DNA of 64,000 nucleotides from positions 372,001 through 436,000 of the forward strand of contig NZ_JGYX01000001.1 in NCBI RefSeq assembly GCF_000741215.1, read 5' to 3'. The position numbers were made by a program, and so were the translations under genes. This stretch comes from Bifidobacterium pullorum subsp. gallinarum (GTDB lineage Bacteria; Actinomycetota; Actinomycetes; Actinomycetales; Bifidobacteriaceae). The notes under the pieces were generated by a model, which was given only the letters and a program-made list of their open reading frames with translations, ran no database searches and was not told the origin of the DNA. Numbering within the stretch: the stretch's first letter is position 1; the number at the start of each line of letters is the position of its first letter. Below, piece by piece: positions 35,380 through 44,116 of the stretch.

Positions 35380-36471
35380 ATGGCGTTGCTTTCGCCACTG
35401 GCCCTGACGCAGACCCTGCCGTTCCTGCCGCTCGCCCAGGGTGATATCGACTATCAGACCGAACGCCGCGATGAGCCGGGGCTTATCCCCGGCCTGCTCA
35501 ACGACCCGTCCACCACGGTGATACTGGTGCGCGACGGGCTGGTGGCCGTGCCGCGCGGCCAAGGCGTGCTGGCAGCCCGTGAATCGGTGTCGATGCGCCT
35601 GGCCTCCCTGCCCGGTTCGTACGCTGCGGAGGCGCTGGCCGGCGCCCCGGAGGCCGTGGCCATGTTCCTGGGCGGCTATCCGGGCCGGCGCAACGCGCAC
35701 GTCGTCGCCATCGACCTGACCCGCGTGCCGATGGGCGCACCGTCCGTCGTGCCGGACGCGCACGGCATCGGGGCCGATGACGCGTTCGGCAACGCCGCGC
35801 AACCGAATACCGCGAACGGGCGGGTCCCGCTGTTCGCCCGCACCGCCGAACGCTTCGACTGGGTGGATCTGCGTGGCTTCGTGCCCCACGCCTCGGCTAG
35901 GGAGGCGGGCCAGGCCACCACGGCCGTGGCGTTGAGTCTGTGGCACGCCACGCAACGGCACTGCCCGACCTGTGGCGCCCCCGTACAGACGGCCATGGCC
36001 GGCTGGGCGCAGCGGTGCACGAATCCTCAGGACAGGCAGCGCCTGCTGTTCCCCCGCGTGGAGCCTGCCGTCATCGTGGCGGTGGTGGATTCGCAGGACC
36101 GCCTGCTGCTGCAGCACAACCGGGCGTGGAACGACCCGACCCTGTATTCGGTGTCCGCCGGATTCGTGGAGGCGGGGGAGAACCTGGAGCACGCATGCCG
36201 GCGTGAAACCAAAGAGGAGGTCGGCATCGACCTTGGGGAGGTGCGGTACCTGGGGTCGCAGCCCTGGCCGTTCCCCGCGTCGCTGATGGTGGCGTTCAAG
36301 GCCTACGCGCTGAACACCGACATCCGCACGGACGGACAGGAAACCGTGGACGCGCGCTGGGTGAGCCGAGACGAATACACCGAGGCACTGGTGCGGGGGG
36401 TCATGAGCGCGCCAAACCGGGCCGCCATCGCACGGTACATGATCGAGGAATGGTATGGACGCGCGCTGTAG
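35380..36471 (+). CDS. nudC: NADH pyrophosphatase / NudC-type NUDIX hydrolase
   Basis: 363 residues; the start lies one base after the previous stop, with GGAGG inside the hydrolase end. An N-terminal domain (1-180) precedes a zinc ribbon, of which only 'HCPTCGAPV' is clear; the usual second Cys pair is reduced to one Cys ('AQRCTNPQ'). The NUDIX box reads 'GFVEAGENLEHACRRETKEEVGI', with the catalytic Glu pair. After it comes 'SQPWPFPASLM', the SQPWPFPxS signature specific for NudC. The enzyme splits NAD(H) into AMP and NMN(H), and NudC relatives also remove NAD caps from RNA. Confidence 0.92.
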   Translation: MALLSPLALTQTLPFLPLAQGDIDYQTERRDEPGLIPGLLNDPSTTVILVRDGLVAVPRGQGVLAARESVSMRLASLPGSYAAEALAGAPEAVAMFLGGYPGRRNAHVVAIDLTRVPMGAPSVVPDAHGIGADDAFGNAAQPNTANGRVPLFARTAERFDWVDLRGFVPHASAREAGQATTAVALSLWHATQRHCPTCGAPVQTAMAGWAQRCTNPQDRQRLLFPRVEPAVIVAVVDSQDRLLLQHNRAWNDPTLYSVSAGFVEAGENLEHACRRETKEEVGIDLGEVRYLGSQPWPFPASLMVAFKAYALNTDIRTDGQETVDARWVSRDEYTEALVRGVMSAPNRAAIARYMIEEWYGRAL

Positions 36472-36529
36472 TCGGTTCCGCTGCGTATAGTGAGGCGTTG
36501 GAAAGAGTGGAATTCGTAAGGGAATGACA

Positions 36530-38131
36530 ATGTCCGACGACTATCAGATGGATGGTTTCTCGCCGATGGACGACGACCGCACCGTGTCCATGCCGCCGGT
36601 GGACGGCGCAACCCCGATGCACGCCGGTGAGGACGCCATGCTGTTGCCCGGCGACGAGGAGAAGCAGCCGAACGCCAAACTGCCGTGGATCATCACCCTC
36701 AGCGTCATCGGCGCCCTGCTGGTGCTGGCCGTGGCCGGTCTGTTCGCCGCGCGCTGGTATTTCTCCGACAAGGCCGCGCCCGGCGTGACGCTCGGCCAGA
36801 TCAGCGTGGTGGGGCAGGACCGCGATCGCCTGACCGATACGGTAACGCGCGCGATCGCCGATTCGACGCTGACCGTTGCCGACCCGGACGGGCAGGAGAT
36901 CAAGGCCTCGTTGGAGGAACTCGGCGTGAGCGTGGACGTGGACGCGACCGTGGACGCGCTGCTCAACGCCAAAACCGACGGGGACGCGACTGGCGTGCGT
37001 GCGCTGCTGTCCGACTTCGCCCGGCTCAACCCGTTCTCCAAGGCCGATATCGGCCTGAGCGCCGAGTATGACGAATACACGGCGAACACGTTCCTGACCG
37101 ACCGGTTCGTGGCCGACGACCAGCAGGCCGTGCCCTCCTCGATCGCCTACGATGCCGGATCACAGGCGTTCACGGTCACCGAAGGCAAGGTGGGGCGGGC
37201 GCCGCAGCTGGACGCCGTGAACAAGGCCGTCGCCAACGCCATCAAGACCCCGGGCACGGGCGCGGACGTGAGGATCGACTACTCGGACGTGGACATGCCC
37301 ATCGGCGTGGACGCCGCCAACCAGGCCGCCGCGGACGCCAACCAGCGGCTCAACAACAAGATCGTGCTCACCAACGATCGCGACCGCAACTTCGAACTGT
37401 CGAACGACACGGTGGCGTCGTGGATCAAGCCGACCGGCGACGTGCAGAACGGCACCATCACCCTGTCCTATGACGAGCAGGCCATCAAGGACTACCTGGC
37501 CGCCGAACTGCCCAAACAGCTCAACCAGGAGAAGACCGACCAGACGGACATCATCGACGACAATGGCAACGTGCTGCTGACCCGCGTGGACGGCGTGGCC
37601 GTGAAGAACACCGACACGACGGCGGCGAAGGTGCTTGAGGCGCTCGAAGCGGGCAACGGCGGGCTGATCACCGCGGAATTCGATGTGACTCCGTTCGAGA
37701 CCAAGCAGGAGAAGGCCACGATGCGTATCGTGGTGGACAAGTCCTCGCAGACGGCCACCGTGTACAACAACAACCAGCTGGTGCGCACGTTCCCGGTCTG
37801 CACCGGCACCCCGGGCGCGTTCGGCGAAACCGACAACGGCACGTTCTACATCTACCTGAAGTACGCGGTGCAGGACATGCGCGGCTACAACGAGGACGGC
37901 TCGAAGTACCTCTCTCCGGGCGTCAAGTGGGTCGGCTACTTCAACGGCGGTGAGGGCTTCCACACGGCGGACTGGAACTATTACGGCATCCAGGTCGGCG
38001 ATCCGGCGCACTACGGCTCGCACGGCTGCGTGAACATGTACGAGGCCGACGCCAAGTGGATCTACGACAACTGCCCCGAAGGCACCATCGTGCAGGTCGT
38101 CGGCTCGACCCCCTCCGGTCCGGTCCGCTGA
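36530..38131 (+). CDS. L,D-transpeptidase (YkuD) with membrane anchor
   Basis: 533 residues from ATG 36530, with AAGGGA 7 nt before it (ATG 36524 overlaps that site). An acidic cytoplasmic N-terminus is followed by a membrane helix ('WIITLSVIGALLVLAVAGLFAA', about 50-71). Two repeats of a peptidoglycan-binding-type domain come next. The catalytic domain at about 410-530 contains 'YYGIQVGDPAHYGSHGCVNM', the YkuD HGxxxSHGC(V/I)xM pattern with the Cys nucleophile. It forms 3-3 cross-links or attaches proteins to the wall. A TATAGT -10 at 36486-36491 gives a leader of about 35 nt. Confidence 0.92.
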   Translation: MSDDYQMDGFSPMDDDRTVSMPPVDGATPMHAGEDAMLLPGDEEKQPNAKLPWIITLSVIGALLVLAVAGLFAARWYFSDKAAPGVTLGQISVVGQDRDRLTDTVTRAIADSTLTVADPDGQEIKASLEELGVSVDVDATVDALLNAKTDGDATGVRALLSDFARLNPFSKADIGLSAEYDEYTANTFLTDRFVADDQQAVPSSIAYDAGSQAFTVTEGKVGRAPQLDAVNKAVANAIKTPGTGADVRIDYSDVDMPIGVDAANQAAADANQRLNNKIVLTNDRDRNFELSNDTVASWIKPTGDVQNGTITLSYDEQAIKDYLAAELPKQLNQEKTDQTDIIDDNGNVLLTRVDGVAVKNTDTTAAKVLEALEAGNGGLITAEFDVTPFETKQEKATMRIVVDKSSQTATVYNNNQLVRTFPVCTGTPGAFGETDNGTFYIYLKYAVQDMRGYNEDGSKYLSPGVKWVGYFNGGEGFHTADWNYYGIQVGDPAHYGSHGCVNMYEADAKWIYDNCPEGTIVQVVGSTPSGPVR

Positions 38132-38171
38132 CGCGATGGGGCCGCGGCGTGTGGCGGATGCCGGGGCGTTG

Positions 38172-38177
38172 TACGCT
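38172..38177 (+). promoter_or_regulatory. -10 box (TACGCT) of gcvH, leaderless
   Basis: TACGCT is followed by 6 nt and then ATG 38184, without a ribosome binding site. Confidence 0.5.
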
Positions 38178-38183
38178 GGTGCC

Positions 38184-38585
38184 ATGAGTGAAACGAACGA
38201 AACCCCGTTGAATCTTGATGTTCCCGAGCATCTGGAATACTCCGAAGAGCATGTCTGGGTGGATGCCTCGGTGGAGCCCGCCGTGGTGGGGTTGACCGAG
38301 TACGCGGTCAACCAGTTGGGCGAATTGGTGTTTGTCGATCTGCCCGAACCCGGCACCCGTGTGGAGGCCGGCGACGAGATCGTGGAACTCGAATCGCAGA
38401 AGGCCGTCCAACCGCTGGTGTGCCCGGTGGCCGGCACGGTGCGGTACGTGAACCGCGAGGCCTCGGACGATCCGGGGATCATCACCAACGACCCGTACGG
38501 CGAGGGCTGGATTCTGAAGATCGAACTCGACGACGACGAGCCCGCGCTGCTCACCGCCGAGGAGTACGCCAAACTCGTCAAGTGA
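38184..38585 (+). CDS. gcvH: Glycine cleavage H-like lipoyl protein
   Basis: 133 residues. A lipoyl domain with the modified Lys at residue 73 in 'VELESQKAVQPLV' (the family norm is ESVKA). 'VGLTEYAVNQLGELVFVDLP' and 'YGEGWILKIELDD' are conserved GcvH elements. In the glycine cleavage system it shuttles the aminomethyl group between P, T and L proteins, but none of these genes is in the window and bifidobacteria generally lack pyruvate dehydrogenase. A lipoate ligase gene lies 5.5 kb downstream and would charge it. The role is therefore open: a residual glycine system or a separate lipoyl-dependent process. Confidence 0.92.
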   Translation: MSETNETPLNLDVPEHLEYSEEHVWVDASVEPAVVGLTEYAVNQLGELVFVDLPEPGTRVEAGDEIVELESQKAVQPLVCPVAGTVRYVNREASDDPGIITNDPYGEGWILKIELDDDEPALLTAEEYAKLVK

Positions 38586-38586
38586 C

Positions 38587-38792
38587 CGTCCGCCGGCCCC
38601 TCCGCTGGGCGGATTTCCTCTCAACGGAGGGCGGCCGGGACGGAGTCCGCATGTGAGGGTGCCTGTCTTGTTCGTCTACGCCCGACACTCCTTACGGGAA
38701 AGGCGGGAACGGTGCTGTCGTGGCAGGGCATTGCCGTATCCGCACTGCGGCGGTGAGGTTGCATCGAAACATTGTGTGGGTATAGTGAATCT
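38587..38792. other. Spacer with imperfect hairpin between gcvH and the App1-like gene
   Basis: CCGGCCCCTCCG at about 38594 can pair with CGGAGGGCGGCCGG at about 38621, a probable gcvH terminator. The remainder has no gene; the -10 of the next gene (TATAGT) is at its right end. Confidence 0.4.
38781..38786 (+). promoter_or_regulatory. -10 box (TATAGT) of the App1-like gene, leaderless
   Basis: TATAGT is followed by GAATCT and ATG 38793; no ribosome binding site. Confidence 0.55.
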
Positions 38793-40013
38793 ATGAGTGA
38801 TTCACGTCGGACATCGCCGCAGGTCCATCAACCCACGGATGATATGCCCACCGTGCCGATTCCGGCGCGGCGCGTCGTCACGACGTTCGACTCCGCCTCC
38901 AAACATGAGCGCATCGAGGCCAAGCCGCCGCTGGTCCGCCTGTTCCGCCGTGCCGTGAGCACCGTCTTCAACCTGTGGATGAGGGTCTCCACACCGGTCG
39001 TCGAACAACTCGGCTGGTACGACCAGATCGAACCCTACGTCGGATACGGCACCGAAGCTTACTCCCGCCTGATCTGCCGGACCGTGTACGCCCCGGAGCA
39101 CCACCGGCCCGGCGCCCGCATCCGCGGCATCTGGGGCATGCTGGCCATCCCCGCGCCCCACCGCCGCGTGCGCGTGGCCATCGACGGCACACCGCTGGAA
39201 ACTGTGCAGGTCGGCACCTCCGAATCCTACGACAAACCGGACGCCAAGCGCCGGCAGACCGCCGAGTACGCGGTATCCGACTCCGCCGGTTACCTCGACC
39301 TCGTCGCCGAGCATCGCCTCACCCCGGGCATCCACCGCGTCTCCTACCGGGTCGACCGCCGCAAACCGGTCACCGCCAACCTGTTCACCATCCCCAGCGG
39401 CTCCAAGGTCGGCATCATCTCCGACGTGGACGACACCATCATGATCACGCAGGTGCCCACGTTGTGGAAGGCTGCCTACAACGTGCTGTTCGCCAATCCG
39501 AAGAAGCGCGCGTCGGTGCCCGGCATGAGCGTGCTGTTCACCAAGCTCGCCGCGCTGTTCCCGGAGGCGCCGTTCTTCTACCTGTCCACCTCGCCGTGGA
39601 ACGTGGAAAGTTCGATCCGGCATTTCATCAACGACCACGGATTCCCCGCCGGACCATTGCTGCTGCGGGACCTGGACCCGCGCCCCAAGACCTTCATCCC
39701 AACCGGCGTGCAGCATAAACTCGAATTCGCGGAACAGCTCATGGGCGACTTCCCGGATATGAAATTCATCCTCATCGGCGACGACGGGCAGAAGGATCCG
39801 ACCACCTACGCCACCATCGCCCGCCGGTATCCGGGCCGCGTCATCGCCATCGGCATCCGCCAGCTCTCCCCACGCGAGGCCTCGCCGCTCGGCTCGGTGG
39901 CCGGGGTCTCCGCCACCCAGCCGATGCCCGTCACCGATGTTCCCGTCTTCACCGGCACCACCGGCGCGAATCTGATGAAAACCATGCTCCCGTACCTCGA
40001 GCGGTTCGCATAA
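38793..40013 (+). CDS. App1-type phosphatase (DUF2183), predicted phosphatidate phosphatase
   Basis: 406 residues. The catalytic HAD-like motif is 'GIISDVDDTIMIT' (DxDxT) near residue 212, followed by 'FFYLSTSPWNVESSIRHFI', 'GPLLLRDLDP' and 'KFILIGDDGQKDPTTYA', the ordered motifs of the App1/DUF2183 family. The N-terminal 130 residues include 'ARIRGIWGMLAIPAP', a typical beta domain before the catalytic part. Yeast App1 is a phosphatidate phosphatase; the bacterial substrate is unproved. It is a single leaderless gene. The opposite strand is open over a very long stretch here, which is a composition effect. Confidence 0.88.
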   Translation: MSDSRRTSPQVHQPTDDMPTVPIPARRVVTTFDSASKHERIEAKPPLVRLFRRAVSTVFNLWMRVSTPVVEQLGWYDQIEPYVGYGTEAYSRLICRTVYAPEHHRPGARIRGIWGMLAIPAPHRRVRVAIDGTPLETVQVGTSESYDKPDAKRRQTAEYAVSDSAGYLDLVAEHRLTPGIHRVSYRVDRRKPVTANLFTIPSGSKVGIISDVDDTIMITQVPTLWKAAYNVLFANPKKRASVPGMSVLFTKLAALFPEAPFFYLSTSPWNVESSIRHFINDHGFPAGPLLLRDLDPRPKTFIPTGVQHKLEFAEQLMGDFPDMKFILIGDDGQKDPTTYATIARRYPGRVIAIGIRQLSPREASPLGSVAGVSATQPMPVTDVPVFTGTTGANLMKTMLPYLERFA

Positions 40014-40039
40014 CGGCCGCGGCATGGCACGGCTGCGCA

Positions 40040-40045
40040 TATAAT
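40040..40045 (+). promoter_or_regulatory. -10 box (TATAAT) of the S9 oligopeptidase gene, leaderless
   Basis: Consensus TATAAT followed by 7 nt and ATG 40053. Confidence 0.6.
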
Positions 40046-40052
40046 CGCCTGC

Positions 40053-42659
40053 ATGATTCAAGAGCAGCAGGGTGCCGCCTCCGCGGCCGTGAACGAAACC
40101 GCGCAGACCATGCCATACCCGGACGGCCCCGCAGTGCATGCGACCATGGAACGCGGCGTATCGTCGGAGAACGTCGCCTCCATGCCGCCGATCGCCCGCC
40201 GCGAGCCCGTCGCACGCACGCACCACGGCGACACCTTCCTCGACCCGTATGCCTGGATGAAGAACAAGGACAGCGCCGAAGTCCGCGACTACGTGGCCGC
40301 CCAGAACGCGTACGGCGAACAGTGCACCGCCGCGCTCGGCCCCCTGCGTGACACGCTGTTCAACGAACTGACCTCCCGCATCCAACAGACCGACATGTCC
40401 GTGCCCACGCGCATGGACGGCTACTGGTATTTCACGCGTACGCGCGAAGGGTCGCAGTATGCGGTGCAGTGCCGCCTGCCGATCCGCGGTGAGGACGACT
40501 GGACCCCGCCCCGGATCGATCCGCTGAGCGAACCCGGCTCGATGCCCGGCGAACAGGTGGTGTTCGACACGAACCGGGAGGCCGAAGGGCACGACTTCTT
40601 CCAGGTCGGCGGTATGGACCTGAGCCGCGACGGCCGATGGATGCTCTACGGCGTCGACACCCGCGGCGATGAGCGCTATGACTTCCGCATCCGGGACCTG
40701 CAGAGCGGCACGGAGCTGCCCGAGGTGCTTGAAGGCATCGCCGGCGCGTGCATCACGCCGGACGCGCAGTGGGTGTTCTACACCGTGCTCGACGACGCAT
40801 GGCGGCCCTGTGCGGTGCGCCGGCACAAGGTCGGCACGCTGGTATCCGACGACGTGGAGGTGTTCCGGGAACACGACGAACGGTTCTGGCTCGGCGTGGG
40901 ACTGAGCTTCGACGAGCGCAACATCGTCATCGGCACCGGTTCCAAAACCACCACCGAGGTGCTCATGCTGCCAGCCGAAACCCCGGAGGGCGAATTCCGG
41001 GCGTTCATCCCGCGCGAACCGGATATCGAATACGACGTCAGCTTCGCCCGGTTTGAAGGCGCGGGGGAGGACGGCGCCGATATCCCGTTGGCGGTGGTGT
41101 ACCACAACGCGTTCAATCCGAATTTCGAGATCGACGTGATCGATATGCGGTTGCATGAACCGCCGTACCGGCTCGGCGAGGGCGTATGCATCGCGCAGGG
41201 CTCGCCGTACGGGTGCGAGCAGGGGGACCGCGTCGAGCCCGGGGCTTCGGCCAAGCCGATCGGCACCGCCTACCGCAACCCCTCGAACCCGGCGATTCTG
41301 CAGGGGGCGCGCGGCCTGGGCATCGAGGGCATTGCCCTGCACCGGCACTATGTGGCGCTCAGCTACCGGGCGGACGGCATGACGCATCTGGGCGTCATGA
41401 CCAAGCGGGACGCCGCCGAGGACTTCCTGGCCGGCCGCCCGTGGCGGTTCCGCGAGCTGCTGCCGCCCGCGCTCGAAGGCGATTGGGATGTCCCCGATTC
41501 CGGTGTTGCGGCCCCTGCGGGAAACTCCGATTCCTTGGACTCCGACACATGTTTCACGGGATGTTTCACGCAGCACAGTCCGTCCGATCCATCCGGGGCA
41601 TCCAGTCCGTCCGATTCGGCCGACGCATCCGATTCGTCCGGTTCGTCCGAAGACGGGCTGCCCGATGTCACGCGACGCCTGTACACCATCGCCGCGGGCG
41701 GCAACCCGACATACGAGGCGCCGCGCATGCGCTACACGTTCTCCGGCTACACGCGCCCGGGCGAGCTGCACGAGTTCGACCCGGTCACCGGCGAGGACCT
41801 GCTGCTCAAACGGGCGCGCGTTCTCGGCGACTTCGACCCATGCAACTATATGGAACGCCGCATGTGGATCACGGCGCGGGACGGCGAACGCATCCCCGTC
41901 TCCCTGGTCTGGCGGCGTGGCGTGACGCTCGACCATCTGCCGATGTTCGTCACCGGCTACGGCGCGTATGAGATCAGCTCCGATCCCGGGTTCTCCGTGG
42001 CCCGGCTTAGCATGCTCGACCGCGGCGTGCTCTATGCGGTGCCGCATATCCGCGGCGGCGGCGAGATGGGGCGCGCCTGGTATGAGCAGGGGCGTCGACT
42101 GTCCAAACGCCACAGCTTCGAGGATTTCGTGGACGCGGTGGCCGCCCTGCAGGACGCGGGACTCGCCGACCCCGAGCGCACCGTGGCCGTCGGCGGGTCG
42201 GCGGGCGGCCTGCTGATGGGCGCCGTGGCGAATCTGGCCCCCGAGCGCTTCTCCGGCATCGAGGCGGATGTGCCGTTCGTGGATGCGCTGACCTCCATCC
42301 TGGACCCCTCGCTGCCGCTGACCGTCACCGAATGGGACGAATGGGGCGACCCGCTGCACGATCCAGAGGTCTACCGGTACATGAAGTCGTACACGCCGTA
42401 TGAGAACGCGCCGGAATCGCCCGACGACCCGCGTGTGGCCCACTTCCCGAAGATCCTGATCACCACGTCGATGAACGATACGCGCGTGCTGGTCGTCGAG
42501 CCGCTCAAATGGATGGCGCGGCTGCAGGCGGCCGGCGTGGACGTCATCGCCAAGATCGAGGTCGAGGCGGGGCACGGCGGCACCACCGGACGGTACAAGC
42601 AGTGGAAGGAGGTCTCGTTCGAGAACGCCTGGTGCCTGCGGACCATGGGTGTGGCGTAA
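40053..42659 (+). CDS. Prolyl-oligopeptidase family S9A peptidase (oligopeptidase B-like)
   Basis: 868 residues, longer than the ~700 of E. coli oligopeptidase B. The beta-propeller half (about 45-600) begins 'HHGDTFLDPYAWMKNKDSAEV', the family start. The hydrolase half has the Ser nucleophile in 'AVGGSAGGLLMGAVANLAP', the acid in 'TTSMNDTRVLVVEPLKW' and the His in 'EAGHGGTTGRYKQW'. An insertion at about 485-530 is rich in Ser, Asp and Pro and also has two Cys; it lies at the surface of the propeller and accounts for part of the extra length. It should cut short peptides in the cytoplasm, probably after basic residues or proline. Confidence 0.9.
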   Translation: MIQEQQGAASAAVNETAQTMPYPDGPAVHATMERGVSSENVASMPPIARREPVARTHHGDTFLDPYAWMKNKDSAEVRDYVAAQNAYGEQCTAALGPLRDTLFNELTSRIQQTDMSVPTRMDGYWYFTRTREGSQYAVQCRLPIRGEDDWTPPRIDPLSEPGSMPGEQVVFDTNREAEGHDFFQVGGMDLSRDGRWMLYGVDTRGDERYDFRIRDLQSGTELPEVLEGIAGACITPDAQWVFYTVLDDAWRPCAVRRHKVGTLVSDDVEVFREHDERFWLGVGLSFDERNIVIGTGSKTTTEVLMLPAETPEGEFRAFIPREPDIEYDVSFARFEGAGEDGADIPLAVVYHNAFNPNFEIDVIDMRLHEPPYRLGEGVCIAQGSPYGCEQGDRVEPGASAKPIGTAYRNPSNPAILQGARGLGIEGIALHRHYVALSYRADGMTHLGVMTKRDAAEDFLAGRPWRFRELLPPALEGDWDVPDSGVAAPAGNSDSLDSDTCFTGCFTQHSPSDPSGASSPSDSADASDSSGSSEDGLPDVTRRLYTIAAGGNPTYEAPRMRYTFSGYTRPGELHEFDPVTGEDLLLKRARVLGDFDPCNYMERRMWITARDGERIPVSLVWRRGVTLDHLPMFVTGYGAYEISSDPGFSVARLSMLDRGVLYAVPHIRGGGEMGRAWYEQGRRLSKRHSFEDFVDAVAALQDAGLADPERTVAVGGSAGGLLMGAVANLAPERFSGIEADVPFVDALTSILDPSLPLTVTEWDEWGDPLHDPEVYRYMKSYTPYENAPESPDDPRVAHFPKILITTSMNDTRVLVVEPLKWMARLQAAGVDVIAKIEVEAGHGGTTGRYKQWKEVSFENAWCLRTMGVA

Positions 42660-42717
42660 GGGCAGGGTGCCCTGTCCACTTGCTGAACCGTTCGGGACGG
42701 CCTGCCCGCAACCGGGG

Positions 42718-42723
42718 TAGTGT
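42718..42723 (+). promoter_or_regulatory. -10 box (TAGTGT) of leuB, leaderless
   Basis: TAGTGT is followed by 8 nt and ATG 42732. Confidence 0.4.
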
Positions 42724-42731
42724 CGCTCACT

Positions 42732-43772
42732 ATGAGCGAAACAACAACGAAGTATCGCATCGCCGTCATCCCCGGCGATGGCATCGGCAAGGAAGTCACC
42801 CCCTGGGCGCAGAAGGCGCTTGAACAGGCGGTGCAGGGCGCGGCGGATTTCGAATACGAGAACTTCGATCTGGGCGCCGAGCGTTACCTGCGTGACGGTG
42901 CGATCCTGCCGGACGAGGAACTCGAACGCATCAAGACCACCGACGCGATCCTGCTCGGCGCGGTCGGCGACCCGCGCATTAAGGCCGGCATCCTGGAGCG
43001 TGGCCTGCTGCTGCGCCTGCGCTTCGAACTCGACCAGTACGTGAACCTGCGCCCCTCCAAGCTGTATAAGGGCGTCACCTCGCCGCTCGCCACTCCGGGC
43101 GAGATCGACTTCGTGGTCGTGCGCGAGGGCACCGAAGGCCTGTACTGCGGCGCGGGCGGCGCGGTTCGCCGCGACACCCCGGCCGAAGTAGCCACCGAGG
43201 TCTCGATCAACACCGCCTACGGCGTGGAGCGCGTGGTGCGCTACGCCTTCGACCTGGCCATGAAGCGCCGCAAGCATGTGACCCTCGTGCACAAGAAGAA
43301 CGTGCTCGTCAACGCGGGCGACATGTGGCAGCGCATCGTGGACCGCGTGGGCCGGGAGTACCCCGAGGTCTCGCACGACTACTGCCATATCGACGCGGCC
43401 ACCATCTACATGGTCTCCGACCCCTCGCGCTTCGACGTGATCCTGACCGACAACCTTTTCGGCGACATCCTGACCGACGAGGCGGGCGCCGTGGTCGGCG
43501 GCGTCGGCTATTCGGCGTCCGGCTGCATCAACGCGTGCAACGAGTTCCCGTCCATGTTCGAGCCGATCCATGGCTCGGCCCCGGACATCGCCGGCAAGGG
43601 CATCGCCAACCCGACGGCCGCCATCCTCTCCGCCGCCATGCTGCTGCGCCATCTCGGATTCGACGAGGACGCGGCGCGCATCGACGCCGCGGTCGAGGCG
43701 GACATCGCCGAGCTCGGCTCCACGCCGCGCAGCACCGACGAGATCGGCCGCGACATCCTGGCGCGCCTGTAA
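42732..43772 (+). CDS. leuB: 3-isopropylmalate dehydrogenase
   Basis: 346 residues. Oxidises and decarboxylates 3-isopropylmalate with NAD+ in leucine synthesis. '[12 protein letters not shown]' starts the Rossmann-like domain, '[16 protein letters not shown]' binds substrate, '[16 protein letters not shown]' is conserved, and '[23 protein letters not shown]' with its metal-binding Asp is the beta-decarboxylating dehydrogenase signature. '[19 protein letters not shown]' binds NAD. No other leu gene is adjacent. Confidence 0.93.
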   Translation: MSETTTKYRIAVIPGDGIGKEVTPWAQKALEQAVQGAADFEYENFDLGAERYLRDGAILPDEELERIKTTDAILLGAVGDPRIKAGILERGLLLRLRFELDQYVNLRPSKLYKGVTSPLATPGEIDFVVVREGTEGLYCGAGGAVRRDTPAEVATEVSINTAYGVERVVRYAFDLAMKRRKHVTLVHKKNVLVNAGDMWQRIVDRVGREYPEVSHDYCHIDAATIYMVSDPSRFDVILTDNLFGDILTDEAGAVVGGVGYSASGCINACNEFPSMFEPIHGSAPDIAGKGIANPTAAILSAAMLLRHLGFDEDAARIDAAVEADIAELGSTPRSTDEIGRDILARL

Positions 43773-43803
43773 CGCCACGGGACCGCCATATAAGTTTGCA
43801 ATC

Positions 43804-43835
43804 ATGCGCCGCGTGCCAATATGGACGCGGCGCAT
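43804..43835. terminator. Terminator hairpin behind leuB
   Basis: ATGCGCCGCGT at 43804-43814 pairs perfectly with ACGCGGCGCAT at 43825-43835; no clear U tract. The region from 43836 to 43950 holds no gene. Confidence 0.65.
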
Positions 43836-43953
43836 TGTCGTATGGGTCGTATGGCTGGGCCGGTCTGACCCGTCGATGGTGCGGAACGCCGAATCGATGT
43901 TGCTTCGGGTCGCATACCCACCCCTATGGGGTACCCAATCTGGAGAAACGTTT

Positions 43954-44088
43954 TATACTGGCTCCGTACCGTACCACGCCCGTGTGGTACGGAACAGAAC
44001 GTTGAAAACAAGCCATTTGCGGGCTGAGGGCCGCCACGTGGTACGGTACGGAGTCTTCGGAGAGACCTCCTGTCGATTCCGTACCACG
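43954..44088 (+). promoter_or_regulatory. Promoter and repeat-rich leader of the lipoate ligase gene
   Basis: A -10 (TATACT, 43954-43959) precedes four copies of CCGTACCACG in the order forward (43969-43978), reverse (43983-43992), reverse (44037-44046) and forward (44079-44088). The first and third are the cores of a perfect 17-bp inverted repeat (43962-43978 / 44037-44053). Copy 1 can fold with copy 2 or with copy 3, and copy 3 with copy 1 or copy 4, so alternative folds exclude each other, as in attenuators and riboswitches. The same layout also fits four operator half-sites for a dimeric repressor over the start point. It matches no known riboswitch class that I recognise. Confidence 0.6.
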
Positions 44089-44116
44089 CCGAGGCCACGG
44101 ATTACTAGGGGGTGCC

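Noticed and set aside
38802..43835. 1677-codon open frame on the minus strand
   Set aside because: It lies opposite the App1-like, S9 peptidase and leuB genes, which have clear family motifs. Its translation is low-complexity Arg/Gly/His/Val, typical of the antisense third frame of GC-rich genes.
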